From positions 124,001 through 188,000 of the forward strand of contig CAVQVG010000003.1 of assembly GCA_963717125.1 (NCBI GenBank): 64,000 nt of DNA, given 5' to 3'. The stretch's first letter is position 1, and every line of letters begins with the position of its first letter. The translations under genes were made by a program, and so were the position numbers. Shown here one piece after another: positions 24,477-32,828 of this stretch. Source of the DNA: RYN-230 sp963717125. GTDB lineage: Bacteria; Actinomycetota; Actinomycetes; Streptosporangiales; Streptosporangiaceae. A model generated the notes under the pieces. The model ran no database searches, had not been told where the DNA came from, and saw nothing but the letters and a program-made list of their open reading frames with translations.

Positions 24477-24884
24477 ATGACCACGCCAGAAGCGGTTCTC
24501 GCCCAGGTCCCGCTGTTCTCCACGCTGCCCAGGAAGGAGCTGGCCGGGCTGGCCCGCAACGCGCACGACCGGACCTTTCCGGCCGGGGCGGTGCTGACCG
24601 CCGAGGAGGAGGGCGGTGCGACGTTCGGGGTAGTCGTGTCCGGGCAGGCTTCGGTCACCGTGCACGGCCGGAAGGCCCGCACCCTGGGCCCGGGCGACTA
24701 CTTCGGCGAGATGGCGCTCATCGACCACTCCTACCGCTCGGCGAAGATCACCGCCGAGACCGAGCTGCGCTGCCTGCTGTTCACCGCGTGGGTGTTCCGC
24801 CCGTTCGCGATGCAGCACCCGGAGACGGCCTGGGCCCTGCTCGAGATGATGGTGCAGCGGGTCCGCGAGGCCGAGGCCCGCTAA
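24477..24884 (+). CDS. stand-alone cyclic-nucleotide-binding domain protein
   Basis: 135 residues forming a single CRP-type cNMP-binding beta barrel: VPLFSTLPRKELAGLARNA, then GPGDYFGEMALIDHSYRSAKITAETE. The phosphate-binding cassette GEMALIDHSYRSA has Arg and Ser in the expected places. There is no DNA-binding domain, so it may act as a sensor module. It is near a large adenylate cyclase gene, but no functional link is proven. Confidence 0.82.
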   Translation: MTTPEAVLAQVPLFSTLPRKELAGLARNAHDRTFPAGAVLTAEEEGGATFGVVVSGQASVTVHGRKARTLGPGDYFGEMALIDHSYRSAKITAETELRCLLFTAWVFRPFAMQHPETAWALLEMMVQRVREAEAR

Positions 24885-24915
24885 CCCACACCCATTTTGC
24901 TTAACGCCAGTTAGC

Positions 24916-24990
24916 TCAAGCGGGTATCCGCGGCGTCGCGGGGATGATCCCGGCGGCGCGGTCGAGCAGCGGCTGGCAGCGCAGCCGGGT
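24916..24990 (-). pseudogene. 3' remnant of a cyclase/ATPase paralogue
   Basis: The minus frame ending at TGA 24916-24918 reads RLRCQPLLDRAAGIIPATPR. The intact cyclase gene 300 bases away ends RLGCQPLLDRAAAITPPRPR. The match covers the last 23 codons only. It is a scar of a second copy. Confidence 0.6.
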
Positions 24991-25049
24991 GGCGGGCGGT
25001 GGAGTGAGCCGCATCGCGTCACGCGCGGCCAGCCCGCCGCCGGGCAGCT

Positions 25050-25175
25050 GTGCGCCGCGGCCCGGCAGAACCGCTTGCCTGGCGTGGCCGGGCGGTCGAA
25101 CACGTACACCCCGATCACCACCAGGTAGGACCAGCTACCGACCTGGTCGACGAGGAACGAGGCGATGAGCAGCAC
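25050..25175 (-). pseudogene. DedA-like start fused to a zinc-ribbon scrap
   Basis: ATG 25175 opens MLLIASFLVDQVGSWSYLVV, like the first helix of DedA-family membrane proteins. After about 27 residues the frame becomes TPGKRFCRAAAHSC, which resembles the zinc-ribbon segment TAGKRFCRACGTAL near the start of the neighbouring cyclase. Neither domain is complete. With the 3' cyclase remnant it marks a rearranged junction. Confidence 0.4.
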
Positions 25176-25212
25176 GTCGCAGCGCGTCGCGGTACCGGCC
25201 GCGCGCCGGCAT

Positions 25213-28200
25213 TCAGGCTCGGCTGCGCGGTCTGGGGGGCGTGATGGCGGCGGCGCGGTCCAGCAACGGCTGGCAGCCCAGCCGCTCGGCGATGCCGCGG
25301 GCCTCCGCGATGGCCTGCTCGGCGGCCTCGGCGTCAGTCCGGCCGCTGAGGTAGCTTGCGTGGTCGAGCAGGCCGTGCGCGAGGTGATAGGGCGTGCTCA
25401 GCTCGCGGAGCCCACTGACCGCGGCGCTCAGCGCAGCGGCGGTGGCCTGGTCGGCTGCGCCGTCGGCCAGCCGGGCCCGCACCAGGTCACGTTCGGCCCG
25501 CAGCATCGGGGCGAGGTACCCGGGCCGGTAGCTGTCCAGGATCGAAAGGAGATCCTGGATCGCGGTCATGTCGCCCAGCTCATGGGCAGCCCGCGCGGCC
25601 AACGGCCAGCCCCACCGAATACACTCGTGGCTCACCCCGATCGCGCTGGCGTGATCGAGCAGGGCGCGGGCGTGCCGCAGCGCGTTCTCTGGCTGGCCAC
25701 GGGTGGCGGCCGTCAAGGCCCGCAGGAGGAGCACCGTGGCCTGATCCTGCGGGGCCTCGCTGGTTCGCATGTCCCCTAGTCCCGCCACTCCGGACTCGGC
25801 GGTGGCCGCATCGCCGCGCAGCGCTGCCAGCCAGCCCTTATAGAGGGGCAGGATGTCGGACAATCCGTCTGAATCCATCGCCTGATTGAGCTCGTTCTCG
25901 GCCGCGTCCCAGTCCCCGAGCGCCAGCAGCGCCTGGACCAGGTTCCCGATGGCGAACGCGAGGTGGTCCCGGGCACCAGCCCGGCGCAAGTGCTCAACCG
26001 CGGTGCGGGCCGCCTGCTGGGCCGCTTCCGCGTCGGTGCTCCCCAGCGAGTCAGACAGATTCAGCAGCGCGCGACCCAGCAGGTAGCTGTCGCCAACCTT
26101 GGTGGCCAGCCGTGCGCTCTCCCGGAAATAGGCGACCGATTCGGGACGCCGCTCAGTCATGCCCAGGTAGATCCCGCGCGTGAGGAACAGGCCGCTGAGC
26201 TGGCCAGGGCCGACGCCGAGCGCCTGGCCGAGCATAAGTGCCTCGGCGCTGAGCCGGTCCGCGTCCGGCATGCCAGCGAAAATCTCGACGACGGCGAGCT
26301 CATCCAGGGCATGCACGGTGTCGGAATCCGGGTCCTCGCGCAAAACGTCCAGGGCGGCGGTGAGCTGATCACGCGCCTCCGCGAGACGCCCCCAGAACTG
26401 CCTGGCCTCACCAGCCATAGCCTGGGCGCGGGCGGCCGCCCGGGTCTGGCCACCCTCGAGGTGCAACTGCCGGGCCCGGCCCGCCTGCTCGACGGCCAGC
26501 CCCCAGTTGGAACTATTGAGGGCAGCCCGCGCGGCTCGCTCCCACAGCACGCCCGCGGACTGCGCAGGTGCCGCTTGCTGCGCGTCGGTGGTATCCGCTG
26601 AGGCCAGCTCCGCCGCGGTAGCGTAACTGGTGCTGGCCAGGGCAGGGGCGCCGGTTCGCTCGGCCCGTTCCGCCGCCCGGATCAGCGCGGCGATGGCCTC
26701 GGCCCGGATCTCGGCCGTGTCCGGGGCGTCCGGGATCGCGTTCAGCGCGTCCAGGTAATGCCGGGCGATGACGTCGGTTACTTCTTCCCCGTCGCCGGCG
26801 AAGGCGGTGCGCAGGTAGGCCGCGACGTTGAGGTGGCGGGTCTTGCGGTCCCGCCGGGACAGCGTGTCGTAGCCGACCTGGCGGAGCATCTCCTGGGCGA
26901 ACTGGTAGCTACCCCGCTCCGGGGACAGCGGTTCCGCGGAGACGCTGAGCACCTCCCGGCGGACCAGCTCGTCCAGCGCGGCCCGCACCGCCGGCTCGGC
27001 CCGGCCGGACACCGCGATCAGCGCCTCGGCCGGGAAGCTAGCGCCGAGCACCGCCGCGTCGGTCACCAGCTGCCGCACGTCCGGGTCCAGGGTGTCCAGC
27101 CGGGCAGCCAGCAACGCGTGCAGGCTGTCCGGCACGGCCAGTTCCCCGACATCGCCGACCAGCCGGTACACCCCTTCCACCGGCTGCACGATGTCCCGGT
27201 CGATGAGCGCGCGCACCGTCTCCACCGCGAACAGCGGGATGCCCTGGGCCTGGCTGATCACCGCGTGCCGGGCCGCCGGTGGCATGCCGGGAACCAGCGC
27301 GTCCACCAGCCGGTCCATCGAGGCCCGGTCGAGCGGGTCCAGGGTGAGCATGATCCGGTTCCGCCCGGTGCCGAACCGCGGCCGGGCCGTGCCCAGTTCC
27401 GGCCGGGCGAACACCAGCACATAGAGCGGCAGGTCCCGGGCCCAGTCCACCAGGTAGTCGAGGAAGTCGAGCAGACCGGCGTCGGCGTACTGGGCATCCT
27501 CGATCAGCAGCACCACCGGGTGCTCGGCGGCCAGCCGCTCGAAGAACAGCCGCCACCCGGCGAACAGCTCCTGCCGGGCCAGCGGGCCGCCGACGTCCCC
27601 GGTGGCGGTCACCCCCAGCAGCCGGCCGAGCCCGGTACCGATGTACCCCCGCTCGGCCGGATCCGGGACGTACTGCTCCAGGCCGGCGGCCAGCTTCTGG
27701 GCGGCCGTGCTGGCGCTGTCCTCTTCGGCGATACCCAGCCGCTGCCGGACGATCTCGGCCAGCGCCCAGAACGCCACCCCTTCGCCGTACGGCAGGCACC
27801 GGCCCCGGTGCCACCACACCACGTCCGCCAGGCCGTCGGCGTACTTGTCGAACTCCCAGCCGACCCGGGACTTGCCCACCCCAGCCGGCCCGGACACCAG
27901 CACCAGGCGCGGCACCCGCCGCTCGGCCGCCGCGTGGAACAGGTCCTTGACCGTGCGCAGCTCGGCGTCCCGGCCGATCAGTGGCGCCTCCAGCCCATCC
28001 AGCCGCTTGACCCCGCCCACCCCGGACAGCACCCGGGTGGCCTGCCACAGCGGTACCGGCTGGGACTTCCCCTTGAGCGCGTGCTCCCCGGCGGCGGCGA
28101 AGCCGACCCCGCCGGCGGCCAGCCGCTGGGTGGCCGCGTCCACCAGCACCTCGCCCGGCTGGGCGAGGGACTGGACCCGGGCCGCGGTGTTCACCGCGTC

Positions 28201-28806
28201 CCCGGCCACCATGCCCTCGCCGACCGCGCCCAGGGTCACCGCCACCTCGGCGGTCACCACACCGGCCCGGGCGGCCAGGCCAGGTACACCGGCCTCGGCC
28301 CCGAGTTCGGCCACCGCGGTGACCAGGTCCATGGCGGCCCGGACGGCCCGTTCGGTGTCCCCCTCGGCGGCCACCGGCGCGCCCCACACCGCCATCACCG
28401 CGTCCCCGATGAACTTCTCCACCACCCCGCCGTACCGGCCGATGACCGTCCGGGCCACGTCGAAGTACCGGGACAGCAGTTCCCGCACCGCCTCCGGATC
28501 GCGAGACTCGGACAGCGGGGTGAACCCGGCGACGTCACAGAACAGCACCGAGCAGACCCGCCGCTCAGCTATCCGCTCGTGGCCCGTCGGGGTAGCCGGC
28601 GCTGCGCCGCTGGGCGCTGGCGCGGACCTGGCGGCCTGGGCCGCGGCCGGGGCTCCGGGCAGCGCGGTGCCGCAGGCGCGGCAGAAGCGCTTGCCCGCGG
28701 TGGCCGACTCGCCGCATGCCGGGCAGGCCACCAGGGGCGCGCCACAATCCCCGCAGAATCGGTCGCCCGCCCCCAGAGCCGCGCCGCACTGCGCGCACCT
28801 CCCCAC
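25213..28806 (-). CDS. adenylate/guanylate cyclase with AAA ATPase and TPR-like repeats
   Basis: 1,197 residues. Residues 1-50 carry two zinc ribbons (CAQCG...CGDCG and CPACG...CRACG). A class III cyclase domain follows at about 80-250, with the metal aspartates in FCDVAGFT and FIGDAVMAVWG. Next is an AAA/NACHT-like ATPase with Walker A GPAGVGKSR and LLIEDAQYAD. The C-terminal 600 residues are alpha-helical repeats. The architecture is that of large soluble actinobacterial signalling ATPases. The cyclase may be active because both metal aspartates are present. The start GTG 28806 gives the first zinc ribbon directly. Confidence 0.88.
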   Translation of the reverse strand: MGRCAQCGAALGAGDRFCGDCGAPLVACPACGESATAGKRFCRACGTALPGAPAAAQAARSAPAPSGAAPATPTGHERIAERRVCSVLFCDVAGFTPLSESRDPEAVRELLSRYFDVARTVIGRYGGVVEKFIGDAVMAVWGAPVAAEGDTERAVRAAMDLVTAVAELGAEAGVPGLAARAGVVTAEVAVTLGAVGEGMVAGDAVNTAARVQSLAQPGEVLVDAATQRLAAGGVGFAAAGEHALKGKSQPVPLWQATRVLSGVGGVKRLDGLEAPLIGRDAELRTVKDLFHAAAERRVPRLVLVSGPAGVGKSRVGWEFDKYADGLADVVWWHRGRCLPYGEGVAFWALAEIVRQRLGIAEEDSASTAAQKLAAGLEQYVPDPAERGYIGTGLGRLLGVTATGDVGGPLARQELFAGWRLFFERLAAEHPVVLLIEDAQYADAGLLDFLDYLVDWARDLPLYVLVFARPELGTARPRFGTGRNRIMLTLDPLDRASMDRLVDALVPGMPPAARHAVISQAQGIPLFAVETVRALIDRDIVQPVEGVYRLVGDVGELAVPDSLHALLAARLDTLDPDVRQLVTDAAVLGASFPAEALIAVSGRAEPAVRAALDELVRREVLSVSAEPLSPERGSYQFAQEMLRQVGYDTLSRRDRKTRHLNVAAYLRTAFAGDGEEVTDVIARHYLDALNAIPDAPDTAEIRAEAIAALIRAAERAERTGAPALASTSYATAAELASADTTDAQQAAPAQSAGVLWERAARAALNSSNWGLAVEQAGRARQLHLEGGQTRAAARAQAMAGEARQFWGRLAEARDQLTAALDVLREDPDSDTVHALDELAVVEIFAGMPDADRLSAEALMLGQALGVGPGQLSGLFLTRGIYLGMTERRPESVAYFRESARLATKVGDSYLLGRALLNLSDSLGSTDAEAAQQAARTAVEHLRRAGARDHLAFAIGNLVQALLALGDWDAAENELNQAMDSDGLSDILPLYKGWLAALRGDAATAESGVAGLGDMRTSEAPQDQATVLLLRALTAATRGQPENALRHARALLDHASAIGVSHECIRWGWPLAARAAHELGDMTAIQDLLSILDSYRPGYLAPMLRAERDLVRARLADGAADQATAAALSAAVSGLRELSTPYHLAHGLLDHASYLSGRTDAEAAEQAIAEARGIAERLGCQPLLDRAAAITPPRPRSRA

Positions 28807-29214
28807 CAGGCAACCTTAAAGCTCGAACTCCGGTTTAGGACAGTCCCAAGAGCTGGCAACAGCCCGGCAGCTTGGGCTAACGCGGCACGCCGTGGGCCGC
28901 GGGCCTGCCCAGCGACAGGCCGGCCTGCCCCCCGGGGACGGCGGCTAGCTCAGCGGGACTTCCTGGCGTGCCCCTCGACGTCGTCGTCCTCGTCTCCGAG
29001 CGACCGCGCGGCCCGGCGGGCGGGCGCAGCCGGGCTCGGGCCACGACGGTAACCCCGCATTTCCAGGCCAACTGAAGGAAAACCGAGATAGCGTGGGCTG
29101 TTCCCCAGAACATGGTCGTACCGGACATTACTGGGCGTTTCGCGGGATTAAACCGCTGATCAAATTCGGCAGGAACGGTGACCATTTTAGGCGGCGGTAG
29201 GCGGCGGGCGCCCG
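28807..29214. other. region between the cyclase and kinase genes
   Basis: About 400 bases separating two divergent genes. A minus-strand frame of 102 codons (28877-29185) starts MVTVPAEFDQRFNPAKRPVM and has lower GC in its first half, but no family or ribosome site was recognised. The region probably holds promoters for both neighbours. Confidence 0.4.
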
Positions 29215-30288
29215 GTGGCTGAGCCGCTGAGCAGTGACGATCCCCGCGAGGCCGGCGGGTATCAGCTTCGCGCCCGGCTGGGCGCGGGCGGCATGGGCCA
29301 GGTCTATCTGGCCACCACTCCGGCTGGACGGCTGGTCGCGCTCAAGATGATGCGCGCCGAGTTCGGTGATGACCCGCAGTTCCGGGCCAGGTTCCGGCAG
29401 GAGGTCACCGCCGCGCGGCGGGTGCACGGCCTGTTCACCGCCCAGGTGCTGGACGCGGATCCGGACGCGCCGCAGCCCTGGCTGGCCACCTCGTACGTCC
29501 CCGGGCTGTCCCTGCACCAGGCGGTCCGGGCGGCCGGCCCGCTGCCCCGGCACACCATGCTGCTGCTGATCGCCGGGATCGCCGAGGCGCTGCACGCGAT
29601 CCACGCGGTGGGCATCATCCACCGGGACCTCAAGCCAGCGAACGTGATCCTGGCCGCGGACGGGCCGCGGGTCATCGACTTCGGGATCGCCCGCGCCGCG
29701 GCGGCCCCGGCGCTCACCCTCACCGGCGCGCGGCTCGGCTCACCCCGCTTCATGGCCCCGGAGCAGGCCAGAGCAGAGCCGACCACCCCCGCGGTGGACG
29801 TGTTCGCGCTCGGTTCGCTGGCTGGTTACGCCATGACCGGGCACCCTCCGTTCGGCGCGGACAGCGCGCCGGAGGTACTCAACCGGGTGCTCAGCGAGCC
29901 GCCGGACCTCACGGGCAGCGTGGCCGACCTGCGGGCCCTGATCGAACGATGCCTGGTCAAGGACCCGGCGGTGCGGCCCAGTCCCGGCGACATTATCGAG
30001 GCGTGCCAGCAGTTGGCCGGGGAGCGCGGGCTGTCCTTCGAGCGCTCCTGGCTGCCGACCGCGTTGTCCGCCGCCGCCGCGCCCGCCGTGCTGGCCAGGC
30101 CGGACCGGCCGCCCGTTCCGGCCGCTCTGCCGCCTGGCGCCGGGGCAGCTGACCCAGGCGACAGCGAGAGCACGCTGGGCAGCGAAGCCGGCCGGCCGGC
30201 CCACTCCAGGCCGGTGCTCCCGGCCCGGGCAGCGCCGTGCGGCCCGGCTTGGACACCGACCCTTCCACCGGCGCAGACGCGGACCTGA
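29215..30288 (+). CDS. Ser/Thr protein kinase, catalytic part
   Basis: The kinase domain covers residues 15-265: glycine loop LGAGGMGQVYLA, the ATP Lys in VALKMM, HRDLKPANVIL, DFG in VIDFGIARA, GSPRFMAPEQA and DVFALGSLAGYAMTG. All catalytic residues are present. A Pro/Ala-rich juxtamembrane stretch follows. This frame stops at 30288, but the expected membrane helix and extracellular domain are in the next frame (30237-31079), so the gene probably contains a one-base frame change near 30200. The start GTG 29215 has only a weak ribosome site. Confidence 0.88.
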   Translation: MAEPLSSDDPREAGGYQLRARLGAGGMGQVYLATTPAGRLVALKMMRAEFGDDPQFRARFRQEVTAARRVHGLFTAQVLDADPDAPQPWLATSYVPGLSLHQAVRAAGPLPRHTMLLLIAGIAEALHAIHAVGIIHRDLKPANVILAADGPRVIDFGIARAAAAPALTLTGARLGSPRFMAPEQARAEPTTPAVDVFALGSLAGYAMTGHPPFGADSAPEVLNRVLSEPPDLTGSVADLRALIERCLVKDPAVRPSPGDIIEACQQLAGERGLSFERSWLPTALSAAAAPAVLARPDRPPVPAALPPGAGAADPGDSESTLGSEAGRPAHSRPVLPARAAPCGPAWTPTLPPAQTRT

Positions 30289-31079
30289 ACGCCAGCCCAG
30301 ACGCGGACCCGGACGTCGGCCCAGACGCGGACCCAGGCACGGACTTGGCCGCCAGCCCAGGCCCCGGTCCCGCAGGAACCGTGGACGGGGGCAAGGCCGT
30401 GGACGGGGGCAGGGCCCGCCGCCGCCGGAAAGCCGTGGCCGGTCTGGCCGGGGCGGCCGCCGCGCTGCTGGTCGTGGCCGCCGTCACCGTCGCCCTGCTG
30501 AACCGGCCCGCCGCGGGCGGCCGCCAGCACCGGCCGGGCCTGGCCGCGGTGTCACCGGCACCGTCCGCTGGCCTGCGGGCCGGCCGGTCAGCGGGCGGGT
30601 CGCGAGGGACCGGTCCGGGCCGGACAACCGGTGCGGCATCGCCGTCGCTGGGCTCGTCCGCGCGGGCGCAGGCCGATCCCGCCGCGCATCCGGCGTCCGC
30701 CCGCACGCCTGCGTCGCCGGAGCCCACGCCGGCCCCGGCCGCCACCGGCCGGGCGGCCTTCGCCGGGACCTGGAGCGGCACTGTAAGCCAGCCAGGGTGG
30801 ACCGTGCCCAGCTGGCCGTTGCAGCTGGTCATCCCCGCGTCGGGCAACGTGGGCAGCTACCGGGCCCCGTCCCTGGGCTGCTCGGGCACGCTGCGGGTGA
30901 CCGGGCCGGCGACCAGCACGCTGCGCGCCCTGGCCAAGACGACCAGCGCGGTGAACACCGGCTGTGTGCACCAGGCCCACCTGACCCTCACCCTGGCCGG
31001 GACCGGCCAGCTCGACCTGAGCTGGACGCCGCCCGGCCATAAGGTCCCGGCCGGCCGTGCCGTGCTGACCAGCAACTGA
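30237..31079 (+). CDS. kinase membrane anchor and extracellular domain (shifted frame)
   Basis: 280 residues if started at GTG 30237. An Asp/Pro-rich linker (ADADLNASPDADPDVGPDAD) is followed by RARRRRKAVAGL and a membrane helix (GAAAALLVVAAVTVALL), then a Ser/Pro/Ala-rich stretch and a compact C-terminal domain (FAGTWSGTVSQPGW...LTLAGTGQLDLSW). This is the usual C-terminal half of a transmembrane kinase. The overlap with the kinase frame could allow coupled translation as a separate protein, but a broken single gene is likelier. Confidence 0.7.
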   Translation: MRPGLDTDPSTGADADLNASPDADPDVGPDADPGTDLAASPGPGPAGTVDGGKAVDGGRARRRRKAVAGLAGAAAALLVVAAVTVALLNRPAAGGRQHRPGLAAVSPAPSAGLRAGRSAGGSRGTGPGRTTGAASPSLGSSARAQADPAAHPASARTPASPEPTPAPAATGRAAFAGTWSGTVSQPGWTVPSWPLQLVIPASGNVGSYRAPSLGCSGTLRVTGPATSTLRALAKTTSAVNTGCVHQAHLTLTLAGTGQLDLSWTPPGHKVPAGRAVLTSN

Positions 31080-31093
31080 CGGCCGGCCAGCGC

Positions 31094-31633
31094 TCAGCCC
31101 GGGCGGGCCAGCCGGTAGCGCAGTTCCCCGTCCCGGTCGTCTTCAGCGGCCACGAGCCGGAATCCGGCCTTCTCCAGCACCCGCTGGGACGCCAGGTTGC
31201 CGGTGGCCGTGGTCGCCACGACCGCGTCCACCGCTGGGTCGGCCCAGGCCACGGCCAGCATGGCCGCCGCCGCCTCGGTGGCGTAGCCGCGGCCCTGCCG
31301 GGAGGGCACGATGCCGTAGCCGAGCTCCACTTCGCCGGCCGCACCGGGCGGCCCGGCGAACCCGATCCCGCCCACCACCAGGCCGGTAGCCCGCTCGACC
31401 ACCTGCCGGTGCCCCCAGGCCTGGTTGGCCCCGGGCCAGGCGGCGGGGCCCGCCCACAACAGCAGGCCCGCGATGACCGCGTCGCCATCGGCCGGGTAGT
31501 CGTCGGCCCACCCGGGGAGCCGGCGGCCCGCGGTGATCGCCTGCACCGCGTCCCACGGCACCGGGCGCAGCACGAGCCGCCGCGACACGGTCCACGAGCC
31601 GGTCGGTGCGGGCGGGTGCTGAGCAGCATCCAT
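31094..31633 (-). CDS. GNAT-family N-acetyltransferase (RimJ-like)
   Basis: 179 residues from ATG 31633, the start that gives RLVLRPVPWDAVQAI as the first strand. The acetyl-CoA motif is GIVPSRQGRGYATEAAAAML, followed by NLASQRVLEKAGFRLV. This pattern belongs to RimJ/RimL-type GNATs that acetylate alpha-amino groups or small molecules. Longer upstream frames do not add domain sequence. It is convergent with the kinase gene. Confidence 0.85.
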   Translation of the reverse strand: MDAAQHPPAPTGSWTVSRRLVLRPVPWDAVQAITAGRRLPGWADDYPADGDAVIAGLLLWAGPAAWPGANQAWGHRQVVERATGLVVGGIGFAGPPGAAGEVELGYGIVPSRQGRGYATEAAAAMLAVAWADPAVDAVVATTATGNLASQRVLEKAGFRLVAAEDDRDGELRYRLARPG

Positions 31634-31679
31634 CGTCCGCCATTCTGGCCGAGCCGCCCGCTGCCGTAGCGCCCTGGGT

Positions 31680-31910
31680 GGCCACTGAGCCAGCCGCTGT
31701 GTACTGCGGCTAAAGATGAGAACGGCGCTTGGTGGTACGCGTGGTTCATGCCCGTTCGTGCCTCCGGCCACCCGGGTGCGCTCAGTGCGCGGTTTGACTG
31801 CGGGCGGCCCCCGGGGGCTGGCATCCTGCCGGAGGAATGGAGGACCGTCCGGCCCGCCGAACGGCGCACTAATGCCTAGTAATCGGGCGAACCGCGGCGT
31901 GAGGAGCCTT
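31680..31910 (+). promoter_or_regulatory. long structured leader of the LysM hydrolase gene (possible c-di-AMP-type riboswitch)
   Basis: The true start of the LysM gene is GTG 31911, leaving a GC-rich untranslated leader with self-complementary stretches and a segment (CCGCCGAACGGCGCACTAATG) loosely resembling the 3' core of ydaO-type riboswitches. Actinobacterial cell-wall hydrolase genes are often controlled by such elements. The match is weak and the call is tentative. Confidence 0.22.
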
Positions 31911-32753
31911 GTGAGTTCAGTACCCAGGCATCGCAGGAAACGGAAGATCAGGCGGACCGGGCAGCACACGGCGCCCTCGCAGGTGGAGAAGGTGGCCCAG
32001 ACGGCGGGAAAGGCGGCGCCCGCCGTTGTCGTCATGGGCACGATCGCCACCGCGGCCCCGCAGATCCACGGATCCACTACGGCGACGCCGGCGGCCACGG
32101 CGGAGCACAGCCTGCCCGCCCGGCTGGACGCGGCCGTGCTCCCGGCCCGCCCGGCGAGCCACAGCGACGCCGCTCACCGCTACACCACTCACCGCTACAC
32201 CGTGCGGGCCGGAGACACCCTGTCGGGGATCGCGCAACGCTTCTACGGGCAGGCTGACGACTGGCACGGGCTGTTTGCGGCTAACCAGTCGAAGATCAGC
32301 GATCCCAGCCTGATCTACGTGGGCGAGGAACTCCGGCTGCCGCGGCACCTGCCCGCCGGGATCAGCACCACCGCGTACCACCCGCGGCACGCCAGTTCCG
32401 CCCCGGCGAGCAGCGGTTCGGCGGCGGATGACACCAGCCAGCCCGCCGCGACCACCGCCCTGTCCGGCACGCTGAGCTGCACCGGCCTGGAGCAGCTCTG
32501 GGTGGATGCCGGCGGGTCACCGGCCGCCGAGGTCACCGCGGCCTCCATCGCGATGGCCGAGTCCGGCGGCAACCAGTTCGCCACCGGCACGGTCGGGGAA
32601 CGCGGCTACTGGCAGATCAATCCGGTCAACGGCGCGCTGTCCACCTACGACCCGTACGGCAACGCGCGGGCCGCGGTCATCATGTCCGGGGACGGCGCCA
32701 ACTGGTCACCGTGGACCACGTTCACCAGTGGGGCGTACGCGGGGCGCTGCTGA
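31911..32753 (+). CDS. LysM and transglycosylase-like cell-wall hydrolase
   Basis: 280 residues from GTG 31911, after GAGGAG. A basic N-terminus (RHRRKRKIRR) precedes a hydrophobic Ala-rich stretch that could export the protein. One LysM domain follows, YTVRAGDTLSGIAQRFYGQ...IYVGEELRLP, which binds peptidoglycan. After a Ser/Ala linker, the end resembles a lysozyme-like SLT domain (ITAASIAMAESGGNQF-type, GYWQINP). In-frame upstream codons to 31716 have no domain and are probably leader. Confidence 0.82.
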   Translation: MSSVPRHRRKRKIRRTGQHTAPSQVEKVAQTAGKAAPAVVVMGTIATAAPQIHGSTTATPAATAEHSLPARLDAAVLPARPASHSDAAHRYTTHRYTVRAGDTLSGIAQRFYGQADDWHGLFAANQSKISDPSLIYVGEELRLPRHLPAGISTTAYHPRHASSAPASSGSAADDTSQPAATTALSGTLSCTGLEQLWVDAGGSPAAEVTAASIAMAESGGNQFATGTVGERGYWQINPVNGALSTYDPYGNARAAVIMSGDGANWSPWTTFTSGAYAGRC

Positions 32754-32758
32754 CCGGC

Positions 32759-32828
32759 GCACCGTTACCGCGGCACCGCGACTGCGGCACCGTTACTGCG
32801 GCACCGTTACTGCGGCACCGTTACTGCG
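32759..32828. repeat. 14-bp tandem repeat at the MFS gene 3' end
   Basis: Five units of GCACCGTTACTGCG (the second and first slightly diverged) run from 32759 to 32828 between the LysM gene stop and the MFS stop. The MFS stop (32821-32823, TAA on the minus strand) lies inside the last unit. Confidence 0.9.

Noticed and set aside
26758..29052. 764-codon plus-strand frame opposite the cyclase gene
   Set aside because: No domains, very high His/Gln/Arg/Pro. The cyclase on the other strand has clear catalytic motifs.
30237..31079. Independent lipoprotein or membrane gene after the kinase
   Set aside because: No signal peptide at its start; the membrane helix and outer domain are the expected C-terminal half of the kinase.
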